From CADEDH01 sp965216205 (GTDB lineage Bacteria; Actinomycetota; Acidimicrobiia; Acidimicrobiales; SZUA-35), in NCBI GenBank assembly GCA_965216205.1, contig OZ244139.1, positions 496,001-560,000 on the forward strand: DNA of 64,000 nt, in the 5' to 3' direction. The notes under the pieces are model-generated. The model saw nothing but the letters and a program-made list of their open reading frames with translations. It made no database searches and was not told where the DNA came from. Positions 34,722 to 46,037 of this stretch are shown piece by piece (within the stretch, counting starts at the first letter, position 1; each line of letters starts with the position of its first letter). The position numbers and the translations under genes were made by a program.

Positions 34722-35447
34722 ATGGCCGGAAGGCGCGATCGCAGCCTGGCATGGGATGGCCTGCTGAACGGCCGCGACCTCGGTGGGATACACACCGCTC
34801 ACGGTCCGATCGTCCCCCGCCGGCTCGTCCGGAGCGCGTCGGTCCACACGCTCAGCGCAGCGGGCTGGCAGCAACTGGTGGCTCACGGGATTCGGACCGT
34901 GGTCGATCTGCGCAGCGATCGGGAGATCCAGGAGGCTGCCGTGCCCGCCGAGCTTCGCCGAGACGAGGTGGCGATGCTGCACGAACCGGTCGAGCCGCCA
35001 GGCTATGTCGCGGCCTGGCGGCAACGGGAGGATCGTTGGAAGCTGTCCAGCCCGTTCTACTTCGATGAATTCATGGCCGAGCACGCCGACCGTGTCGGTG
35101 CGGTCATCAAGGCGATCGCGGCCGCACCGCCAGGAGGAGTGCTGGTCCACTGCTACGCCGGGAAGGATCGCGCTGGCCTGATCGTCGCCATGATGCTCGA
35201 TCTGCTCGGCGTCGATCGCGAGGCCATCATCGACGATCATTGGATCAGCTTCGATCGATCTCGATCGATCGAGAGCCATCTGGGCAAGGCCGAGGCACCG
35301 GGCAAGCCGGCGCCCGACCGGGACACCTATGCGGCGGTGATGGAACACGTGCTGACAACGCACCCAACGGTCGGATGCTTCGCTGACTCAGACGAAGCAC
35401 GCCGTGTCCGACGCCAGTTGGTGGAGAGCCTCTGCGGGGTCGCATGA
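34722..35447 (+). CDS. PtpB-like Tyr/Ser protein phosphatase
   Basis: The 241-residue protein has the phosphate-binding loop VLVHCYAGKDRAG (C-x5-R with Lys-Asp as in PtpB), preceded by NGRDLGG and RLVRSASVHTLSAAG. Family members dephosphorylate Tyr, Thr or phosphoinositides. ATG at 34722 is preceded by GAGG-GGAG; the upstream frame is antisense to the DUF222 gene leader. It starts divergently from the DUF222/HNH gene with 123 bp between. The target is not visible; the transmembrane kinase at 2997 is distant. Confidence 0.88.
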   Translation: MAGRRDRSLAWDGLLNGRDLGGIHTAHGPIVPRRLVRSASVHTLSAAGWQQLVAHGIRTVVDLRSDREIQEAAVPAELRRDEVAMLHEPVEPPGYVAAWRQREDRWKLSSPFYFDEFMAEHADRVGAVIKAIAAAPPGGVLVHCYAGKDRAGLIVAMMLDLLGVDREAIIDDHWISFDRSRSIESHLGKAEAPGKPAPDRDTYAAVMEHVLTTHPTVGCFADSDEARRVRRQLVESLCGVA

Positions 35448-35538
35448 CCGGCAGGCGCGGCCGTTGGTCTCGCTGAACCGCGAGGCCAGCGCCGACTAGC
35501 CGACCTTCACCGACCGGTCGATCAGGCAGACGCGTTGG

Positions 35539-36180
35539 TCATGGATGCTCGGGAGCTCCTTCGGAAACGCCGATGGCGCGATGGAACAGGGCTCGCAGCG
35601 TCATGGCCACGTGGGCGCGATCGGTCGAGTGGTAGCAGGGCCCGCCGTAGCCGTGGAGCAGGAACTCAGTGGTGGTGTCGAGATCGACGACGTGGAACTC
35701 GCCCGCTCGACTTCCGCCGTCGAGCACGGATCGAAGAAGGAGGCGAGCCTGCTCCATCGGTTCGGGACCGCCGGTGCCAGCGACGTGGAAGACCGCGTGA
35801 TACAGGTCGTGGTTGTCGAACTCGAAAGCGATCCAGTGTTCGAGGATGCGGTCGAGTCGCTGGGTCCACGTCATCGACTGCTCGACCGCTACCGCTGATG
35901 GGTCGGCGAGCATCCGCTCCCACACGTCGGCCTGGAGAGCGGCGATCAGTTCGGCCCGCGACCCGTAGTGGAGGTAGATCGAGCCCTTGGCGATCCCGGC
36001 CTCCGCCGCAACGCGTGCGATCGTCACCGTGTCGAGCCCCTCGCTGACCGCGAGGCGAGCGAGCGCGTCGAGGATCTGGCGGCGCCGGACCTCGGCCGGC
36101 TGGAAGCGACCACCGGTAGGAGCTCGAGCCTCGTTCACCTCCTCAGCGTACGGGTTGCAACTCGAATGACCAACGGTCAT
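35539..36180 (-). CDS. TetR-family transcriptional regulator
   Basis: About 213 residues. The HTH region is LARLAVSEGLDTVTIARVAAEAGIAKGSIYLHYGSRAEL (about 40-78). The ligand domain follows (about 85-200) with many aromatic residues. The start is uncertain: ATG at 36180 lies at the end of a palindrome and lacks a ribosome site, while a GTG at 36138 comes just after AGGAGG. It is divergent from the methyltransferase gene at 36222, and two TGACC-AAC-GGTCA palindromes lie exactly in the gap, so autoregulation and control of the methyltransferase genes is likely. Confidence 0.85.
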   Translation of the reverse strand: MTVGHSSCNPYAEEVNEARAPTGGRFQPAEVRRRQILDALARLAVSEGLDTVTIARVAAEAGIAKGSIYLHYGSRAELIAALQADVWERMLADPSAVAVEQSMTWTQRLDRILEHWIAFEFDNHDLYHAVFHVAGTGGPEPMEQARLLLRSVLDGGSRAGEFHVVDLDTTTEFLLHGYGGPCYHSTDRAHVAMTLRALFHRAIGVSEGAPEHP

Positions 36181-36207
36181 ACTCGATTGACCAACGGTCA
36201 GTCGAGT
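36167..36207. promoter_or_regulatory. tandem palindromic TetR operator
   Basis: Two identical palindromes TGACCAACGGTCA occupy 36167-36179 and 36188-36200, with centres 21 bp apart (two helical turns). The second is extended by ACTCGA (36181-36186) and TCGAGT (36202-36207). They lie between the divergent TetR and methyltransferase starts, overlapping the likely promoter region of both. Confidence 0.8.
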
Positions 36208-36221
36208 ACTGGAGAACCTGT

Positions 36222-36872
36222 ATGAACGTCGTCGAGAACGAGATCGGTCGGCTCTATGCCGGCTACGACGCCCGCCACCCCGACGATCGATCGCAGCTCT
36301 TCGAAGCGCTCTCGGTCGCTGCCGACGCCGACCGGGTGCTGTACCCCGGCAGCTACATCGACATCGCGCCGTCGTTCCACTTCGACGATGTGACCTACGT
36401 CGACACCGACCGGCGAGCTGAACGCTTCTTCGCACAGCACGACCTGGTACGCGATGTGGTGGCGACGCGCCGTGGAGCTCGCGGTCGGATGCGATCGTTC
36501 CGGCTCGCGTTCCATCACCTCGACTACACCGCCGACCTCCCAGTCCCGGACGAATCGGTCGACCTGTTGATCTCGCTGTACGCCGGCTTCATCAGTGAGC
36601 ACTGCGGTCGGTACCTACGGCCTGGTGGTCACCTTCTCGTCAACTCGAGCCACGGCGACGCCGCGATGGCGAGCATCGACCCGCGCTTCAACCTCGTCGC
36701 CGTAGTCGAGCGGCGAAACAGCCACTATCGCCTCGCCGCCGAACGGCTCGACGAGTACCTGATCCCCAAGCGAGGTACCCCACCGACGCACGACGAGCTG
36801 CACCAGCTCGGGCGTGGCATTGCCTGCACGCGGTCGGCCGCTGCCTATGTGTTCGAGAGGACCGCACGGTGA
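36222..36872 (+). CDS. SAM-dependent methyltransferase-like protein
   Basis: The 216-residue protein begins with NEIGRLYAGYDARHPDD and has VLYPGSYIDIAPSFHFDDVTYVDTDRR, which fits the first strand and acidic loop of a class I methyltransferase with altered glycine motif. SVDLLISLYAGFISEHCGRYLRPGGHLLVN supports the fold. The SAM site is divergent, so activity is uncertain. The stop overlaps the start of the second methyltransferase (GTGA). It stands in a TetR-controlled unit. Confidence 0.75.
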   Translation: MNVVENEIGRLYAGYDARHPDDRSQLFEALSVAADADRVLYPGSYIDIAPSFHFDDVTYVDTDRRAERFFAQHDLVRDVVATRRGARGRMRSFRLAFHHLDYTADLPVPDESVDLLISLYAGFISEHCGRYLRPGGHLLVNSSHGDAAMASIDPRFNLVAVVERRNSHYRLAAERLDEYLIPKRGTPPTHDELHQLGRGIACTRSAAAYVFERTAR

Positions 36873-37465
36873 GTGCTCGAGCGAGCGCCGGGATCCTCGG
36901 GGTCGCTTCCCATCTCTGGAGCTCACCCGTTCACGCTGCGGCGGCGGAGCTCCTCGACCCCCAACCCGGCGACGTGGTGGTCGATCTCGGGGCCGGGTTC
37001 GGCGCAGCGACGCTCCACCTCGCCCGTCGACTGGGTCCTGACGGCCGCGCCGTCGCCGTCGACCCGTCGCGGGTCATGCGAACCGCGCTCCGGGTCCGCC
37101 GAGCCGTCCACCCCCACCGCGACCTGATCGACGTGCGTACTGGGGCGGGCGAGCGCCTTCCCCTACCCGCTCAGAGCGTTGATGCAGTGGTCGCCATGAA
37201 CGTCATCCACCTTCTCCGCGACGTCGACCAGGTCGCGACCGAGCTGGCCCGCGTGCTGCGTCGCAGCGGCCGACTGCTGTTCGTCGAGGAGGACCTCGAC
37301 GATCCGAGTCACCGGTTCCACCACGCCGAGCCTCACGCATCGAATGGTCCGACAGCCGACGCCCTCGCCCGAGCGCTCGAGGGCGCAGGGATGACAGCGA
37401 CACTCGAGCGGCAACGCCTCGGCGGCCAGCCGGCGACGACCCTCTCGGGCCGCCACATAGGCTGA
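36869..37465 (+). CDS. class I SAM-dependent methyltransferase
   Basis: The 198-residue protein has a clean motif I (VVVDLGAGFGAATLHLARRL), VAVDPSR at the acidic loop, and SVDAVVAMNVIHLLRDVDQV, as in UbiE/Met10-type small-molecule methyltransferases. GTG start 36869 overlaps the previous stop by 4 bases. It is coregulated with that gene. The product substrate is unknown. The downstream gap of 56 bp leads to converging genes. Confidence 0.88.
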   Translation: MSARASAGILGVASHLWSSPVHAAAAELLDPQPGDVVVDLGAGFGAATLHLARRLGPDGRAVAVDPSRVMRTALRVRRAVHPHRDLIDVRTGAGERLPLPAQSVDAVVAMNVIHLLRDVDQVATELARVLRRSGRLLFVEEDLDDPSHRFHHAEPHASNGPTADALARALEGAGMTATLERQRLGGQPATTLSGRHIG

Positions 37466-37521
37466 TCGTGTACATCCCCGATGGTGCTCGAGCGCAGGCG
37501 ACAGCGGGCTGAGCGGAAGGG

Positions 37522-38295
37522 CTATGGCCGTCCGACGATGACTTCCACCGGGATGTCGAGCTCCCACTGCCCCGAAGGCTCGACCGCTCGGATGGCGCGC
37601 GCCATCTCGGTCGCGAATCGAGGGAACTCATCTCCCAGCCGTTGGTCGGGTCGAGACGACGTGGATCGAAGGAAGCCCAGGAACCGGTCCACACTCCACG
37701 CCTGGGTCTGGCCGACGTAGGAGACGGCGACGTCGGAGAAGCCCGCCTCCCGGAGCACGACCTCGGGACGATCGAGCTCGTCGATGTCCATGACGTAGTA
37801 GTCCTCGCCGAACCATCGGTTCTGCACCTCGCCGATGGCTGCGCCAATCGGCGAGCCGTCGCGGATCTGCATCAGCGGCGTCGGATTGCCGAGGACGGCG
37901 ATGCGCCCGTCTTCGGTCAGCATCGATCGGCACCGGGCCGCAACCGCGGGTCGATCCATCCAGTGGAAGGCCGAGGCGATCACGATGAGACCGAAGTGCC
38001 TGTCGGGGAACTCGATCTCCTCGGCTGGCTGGTTGAGCCATTCGACGTTGGTGCACCCGGCGGCCGTGGTGATCCGTCGTCCTTCGTCCACCATCTCGCC
38101 GTCGAGGTCGACGGCGACCACGGAACCGACCCGCCTGGCCAGCTCCACGGTGGCTGTCGCGGGGCCGGCACCGAGTTCGAGCACCCGGCCCGTGCCCTCG
38201 CCGTTGGCCGTGGTCGTCAGCGAATCCCAGAGCTCCGACGGATAGCCCGGGCGAAACTCGGCATAGAACGATGCGGTGCCGACGAAGTGGCTCAC
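37522..38295 (-). CDS. class I SAM-dependent methyltransferase
   Basis: About 257 residues. Motif I is GRVLELGAGPATATVELARRVG, followed by VAVDLDGEMVDEGRR and FGLIVIASAFHWMDRPAVAARC, typical of the Methyltransf_11 group that acts on small molecules or lipids. GTG at 38295 is preferred; an upstream TTG at 38313 is also in frame. It is convergent with the TetR-regulated methyltransferases, so a third methyltransferase within 2 kb stands out. It shares about 20% of positions by eye with its neighbours, not a recent duplicate. Confidence 0.85.
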   Translation of the reverse strand: MSHFVGTASFYAEFRPGYPSELWDSLTTTANGEGTGRVLELGAGPATATVELARRVGSVVAVDLDGEMVDEGRRITTAAGCTNVEWLNQPAEEIEFPDRHFGLIVIASAFHWMDRPAVAARCRSMLTEDGRIAVLGNPTPLMQIRDGSPIGAAIGEVQNRWFGEDYYVMDIDELDRPEVVLREAGFSDVAVSYVGQTQAWSVDRFLGFLRSTSSRPDQRLGDEFPRFATEMARAIRAVEPSGQWELDIPVEVIVGRP

Positions 38296-38335
38296 CGACT
38301 CGAGGCTAACCAACAGGCCGTGGCCGGCGATCGGG

Positions 38336-38989
38336 TCAGGTGTCGCCCAGGCCGAGCGCCGCTCGGCAGCCGTCGAAGCCCGACACTGCGATCGGGATGT
38401 CAGGACGAGACCTGAGCCATCGCTCGCGGGTCAGCAGGAAGTGGGCTCGCTCGGCCCGCTCGCCCCGTCGGGTCACCACGTCGGTGCCGTTGCGTTGGTA
38501 GCCGGTGGCGAGCGACACCTTCTGCGACGCGGCGTTGTCGGCGAACGCACTGCTGGTGACGGCCAGTGCGCCGAGCTGCTCGAAGGCGAAGCCCACGATC
38601 GCGGCGCGCATCTCCTTGCCGATCCCCCGCCCGTGGTACTCCAGGCCGAGCCACGAACCGGTCTCCGCGGTCCGCAGCACCGGGAAGTCGGTACTCGTCA
38701 GGTTCTGGGCGCCGACGAGGTGCCCGTCGAAGTCGACCGCGAACACCAGATCCCACGTGTCCGGCGAGAGCTGGGCACGACACCGCCACCAGTACTGCAA
38801 CGCCTCCCGTTCGAAGGCTGGCGACGCGGTGTCGGTCCACGGGACCGTGAAGGGCATCGTCGCGGGGTCGTGAATGCCGCGACGAGCGACGGCGACGAGC
38901 TCCTCGAGATCGTCATCGGTCGGTGGCCGCAGCACGAGGCGGGGTGTGGTGATCTCGAGCGCGAAGAAGGGCCAGTGGTCGGACAACAC
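38336..38989 (-). CDS. GNAT N-acetyltransferase
   Basis: The 217-residue protein has the RimJ/RimL-like start TPRLVLRPPTDDDLEELV and the acetyl-CoA site LGLEYHGRGIGKEMRAAIVG with FAFEQLGALAV. Members acetylate ribosomal protein N-termini, amines or antibiotics; no specific substrate. GTG start at 38989. A gap of 34 bp separates its stop region and Kgd gene end. Confidence 0.88.
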   Translation of the reverse strand: MLSDHWPFFALEITTPRLVLRPPTDDDLEELVAVARRGIHDPATMPFTVPWTDTASPAFEREALQYWWRCRAQLSPDTWDLVFAVDFDGHLVGAQNLTSTDFPVLRTAETGSWLGLEYHGRGIGKEMRAAIVGFAFEQLGALAVTSSAFADNAASQKVSLATGYQRNGTDVVTRRGERAERAHFLLTRERWLRSRPDIPIAVSGFDGCRAALGLGDT

Positions 38990-39023
38990 CGGACCAGTGT
39001 CCCTCGCGAACGATGTTCCTCGC

Positions 39024-42857
<3,834 letters not shown>

Positions 42858-43023
42858 GGTTCGATCTTCCTGCTTTGGCCACCCCTGCGGTGTGGGGCAC
42901 ACGACGAAGCCTAGCTGTCAGCCGGTGCAGGCTCGGTAGCGACGCACGCGAGAGCGTGAACCGCAGGGGCTGGGGTGTTCGGCGCCGCGGGGCGGCAGAT
43001 CCCGGCAGGGGTAGGGTCCAGGC

Positions 43024-43806
43024 GTGCTCGTGGCAACGTGGAACGTCAACTCCCTCAAGGCCCGCCTTCCCCGAGTCGAGGAGTGGCTGGCCCAGACCGA
43101 GCCCGACGTGGTCTGTCTACAGGAGACCAAGCTGTCGGATGGCGCCTTCCCCGCCCTCATCTTCACCGAGCTCGGCTACGAGACGGTGCACCACGGCCAG
43201 GGACAGTGGAACGGTGTGGCGATCCTGTCCCGGGTCGGGATCGAGGAGCCCGTGTTCGGCTTCACCGACGGGCTCGAGGCCGACGTCGACGCTCGACTCG
43301 TGTCGGCCACGTGCGGTGGGGTCCGGGTGCACAGCGTGTACGTGCCGAACGGGCGCGAGGTCGGCCACGACCACTACCACTACAAGCTCTCGTGGCTCGA
43401 ACGGCTCCGTCACCACCTCGACGCCACGTGCGATCCCGCCGGCGAGGTGATCGTCGCCGGCGACTGGAACATCATCCCCACCGACATCGACGTCTGGGAT
43501 CCCGCCCGGTTCGAGGGCGCGACCCACGTGACCGCCGAGGAGCGGGCCGCCCTGGCGGCCGTGGTCGACTTCGGCCTCGTCGACACGTTCCGCAACCGAT
43601 ACCCGGACACGCCCGGCCTGTTCAGCTACTACGACTACACCGCCGGCCATTTCCACAAGCGCGAAGGGATGCGGATCGACTACGTCCTCGCGACGCAGCC
43701 GTTGGCCGAGCGGTCGACGCTCGACCTCGTGGACCGGAACGCCCGGAAGGGAAAGAAGCCGAGCGACCACGCGCCGGTCATCGCGGGGTACTCTCCTCGG
43801 AGCTGA
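43024..43806 (+). CDS. xthA: exodeoxyribonuclease III (AP endonuclease)
   Basis: The 260-residue enzyme has WNVNSLKARLPRVEEWL, VVCLQETKLSDGAFP, VIVAGDWNIIPTDIDVWDP and KKPSDHAPVIA, containing the metal-binding Asn, Glu, Asp and the His of the EEP nuclease fold. It repairs abasic sites with 3'-5' exonuclease and AP endonuclease activity. GTG start at 43024. It is divergent from Kgd with 166 bp between them. Confidence 0.95.
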   Translation: MLVATWNVNSLKARLPRVEEWLAQTEPDVVCLQETKLSDGAFPALIFTELGYETVHHGQGQWNGVAILSRVGIEEPVFGFTDGLEADVDARLVSATCGGVRVHSVYVPNGREVGHDHYHYKLSWLERLRHHLDATCDPAGEVIVAGDWNIIPTDIDVWDPARFEGATHVTAEERAALAAVVDFGLVDTFRNRYPDTPGLFSYYDYTAGHFHKREGMRIDYVLATQPLAERSTLDLVDRNARKGKKPSDHAPVIAGYSPRS

Positions 43807-43880
43807 GCGAGGACCAGCAGGTACGTGGGCGTCATGGGTAGCAAGAGGAACCGCCGTATCGAGAGCGGAGGTGGTGCTCG

Positions 43881-46037
43881 GTGTTGAGCAGCCTCGACCA
43901 TCACGAGCTTCTGGTGTTCTGGGCCCAGTTGCTCGTGCTGTTCGCAGCGGCGAGGATCCTGGGGAAGCTGGCCAATCGATACGGGATGCCGTCGGTCGTC
44001 GGCGAGCTCGGCGCCGGGCTCCTGCTCGGACCGAGCGTGTTCGGCGTGCTGTGGCCCGGCGGTTTCGAGTGGTTCCTCCCCGACAGCGAGGTCCAGTCGG
44101 CACTGCTGCTCGCCGTCGCCTGGCTCGGCGCGGCGTTCCTCCTAGTCGTCGCCGGCTTCGAGACCGACCTCGACCTGATCCGCCGACTGGGCGGGGCGGC
44201 GGCGCTGGTGACGGCCGGGAGCCTCCTGGTTCCGCTGATGGGCGGTTTCATCGTGGGCTGGTCGATGCCCACCAGCCTCTACGGCGACTCGGCCACCCGC
44301 CTGGTCTTCACCCTCTTCATCGCCACCAGCGCCGCGGTCTCGGCGCTGGCCGTGGTGGCGAAGATCCTCGGCGACCTCAACCTGATGCGGCGCGATGTGG
44401 GCCAGATCACGATCGCGGTCGGCATGGCCAACGACCTCGTCGGGTGGGTGATCCTCGGTGTGATCGCCGCCCTCGCCGCCTCCGGTGTGGTCTCGCCGTT
44501 GGAGGTGGCGACGACCGCGCTCGGGCTCGGTCTGTTCCTGGTGGCGGCGCTGACGATCGGTCAGCGCGTGATCGACCGGTCGCTGCGGCTGATCAGACGG
44601 GAGGGGCAGAACCTCCAGGGCGCGCTCACGGTCACCGTGGCGGCGATGCTCTCGTTCGGTGTGATCACGCAGTGGCTGGGCGTGGAGGCCGTCCTCGGCA
44701 CGTTCGTGGCCGGGATCATCCTCGCCCGCTCGCCGTATCAGCAGAGCGAGGGCGAGCACGTGATCGAGGAGCTCACGTCGGTCCTGTTCGCGCCGCTGTT
44801 CTTCGCCACCGCCGGACTCCGCCTCGACCTCTCGCTCCTCCGGGGCGACGCGCTCGTGTGGGCCGTGGTGCTCCTCCTGGCGGCGATGGTCCTCAAGTTC
44901 GGCGGTTCGTTCCTCGGGGCCCGCTTCGCCAAGCTCACCGTCCGCGAGGGGCTCGTGCTCGGAGCCGGCCTGAACGCCCGCGGTGCGCTCGAGATCATCA
45001 TCGCCACGGTCGGGCTGTCGCTCGGTGTGCTGAACCCGACCTCCTTCACGATCGTGGTGATGATCCCGCTCGTCACCACCTTCGCCGCATCGATCGGTCT
45101 CCGCCTCCTGAGTCGCGACCTCGAGGGCTCGGTGGCGGAACGGGAGCGCTTGGCGATGGAGGAGGCCCTCGACCGGAACGTGCTCGTCCGGGACAGCCGG
45201 ATCCTGCTGCCGTCGATCGTGGAGGCCAATGCGGTGGTCGCGGCCCAGATCGTGCACTTCGCCTGGCCCGAGTCGCTGGCGGCGACGGTCGTTGCGGTCG
45301 AGACGGACGACGGCGGGCCAACCGCCAGCCTGGAGCCGCTGCAGAACGTGCTCTACGGCCGGAAGGTCGAGGTTCGGGCCACGAATCCCGACGACGCGGT
45401 GAGCACGATCATCGCCGAATCGAAGCTGGGCTATGGCGTGCTCGCCGTTGGCACCGTGGCCGAGCCGGGCCAGGGGGTGTTCTTCTCACCGGTGGTCGAC
45501 GAGTTGCTGGGCCGGGTCGACCTGCCGGTGGTGATCGTGCGCAAGGCGAGGAACCTGAACGGTCGGATGCCGGGCGCGTTCGGTCGGGCGCTGGTGCCGG
45601 TGGTGGCGAGCTCGTCATCGCGGGCCGCAGAGGAACTGGCCGCCAACTTCGCGTCGAGGCTCGGCACCCAACTCGTGCTCAGCCACGTGATCTACCGGCC
45701 GCCGGACCGGGTCGTCCAGGACGGACCGTTGCTGAACCGGATCCGGGCGGTGGCGTTCCCCGAGGACAGCGACGTCGCCGAGCGCGTGCTGGCGAAGGCC
45801 CAACAGCACGCCTTGGAGGTCAGGGCGTCGGCCGACACCGAGATCCGGTTCGCCTCGGCACCGGCCGTCGACATCGTGCGTCACGCCACGGAGCTGGAGG
45901 CGGACCTCATCGTGCTCGGCGCTCAGCTCCGCAATCTCGACGGCCGACCGAGCCTCGGGACGACCACCGAGTATGTGCTCGAGCACGCACCGCAGACGGT
46001 GGTGGCAGTCGTCATGCCCGACAAGCGCCCGTCCTGA
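43881..46037 (+). CDS. CPA2-type Na+(K+)/H+ antiporter with cytosolic universal-stress domains
   Basis: The 718-residue protein has about twelve hydrophobic helices in the first 400 residues (GELGAGLLLGPSVFGVL, the core FVAGIILARSPY, LGAGLNARGALEIIIATVG), a monovalent-cation/proton antiporter. The C-terminal 290 residues are two USP-like domains (ending ADLIVLGAQLRNLDGRPSLG), probably an ATP or nucleotide sensor. GTG start at 43881 with GGAGGTGG. The 3' end overlaps the convergent UvrD2 gene by 26 bp. This is pH and Na+ homeostasis by family; exact ions unknown. Confidence 0.9.
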   Translation: MLSSLDHHELLVFWAQLLVLFAAARILGKLANRYGMPSVVGELGAGLLLGPSVFGVLWPGGFEWFLPDSEVQSALLLAVAWLGAAFLLVVAGFETDLDLIRRLGGAAALVTAGSLLVPLMGGFIVGWSMPTSLYGDSATRLVFTLFIATSAAVSALAVVAKILGDLNLMRRDVGQITIAVGMANDLVGWVILGVIAALAASGVVSPLEVATTALGLGLFLVAALTIGQRVIDRSLRLIRREGQNLQGALTVTVAAMLSFGVITQWLGVEAVLGTFVAGIILARSPYQQSEGEHVIEELTSVLFAPLFFATAGLRLDLSLLRGDALVWAVVLLLAAMVLKFGGSFLGARFAKLTVREGLVLGAGLNARGALEIIIATVGLSLGVLNPTSFTIVVMIPLVTTFAASIGLRLLSRDLEGSVAERERLAMEEALDRNVLVRDSRILLPSIVEANAVVAAQIVHFAWPESLAATVVAVETDDGGPTASLEPLQNVLYGRKVEVRATNPDDAVSTIIAESKLGYGVLAVGTVAEPGQGVFFSPVVDELLGRVDLPVVIVRKARNLNGRMPGAFGRALVPVVASSSSRAAEELAANFASRLGTQLVLSHVIYRPPDRVVQDGPLLNRIRAVAFPEDSDVAERVLAKAQQHALEVRASADTEIRFASAPAVDIVRHATELEADLIVLGAQLRNLDGRPSLGTTTEYVLEHAPQTVVAVVMPDKRPS

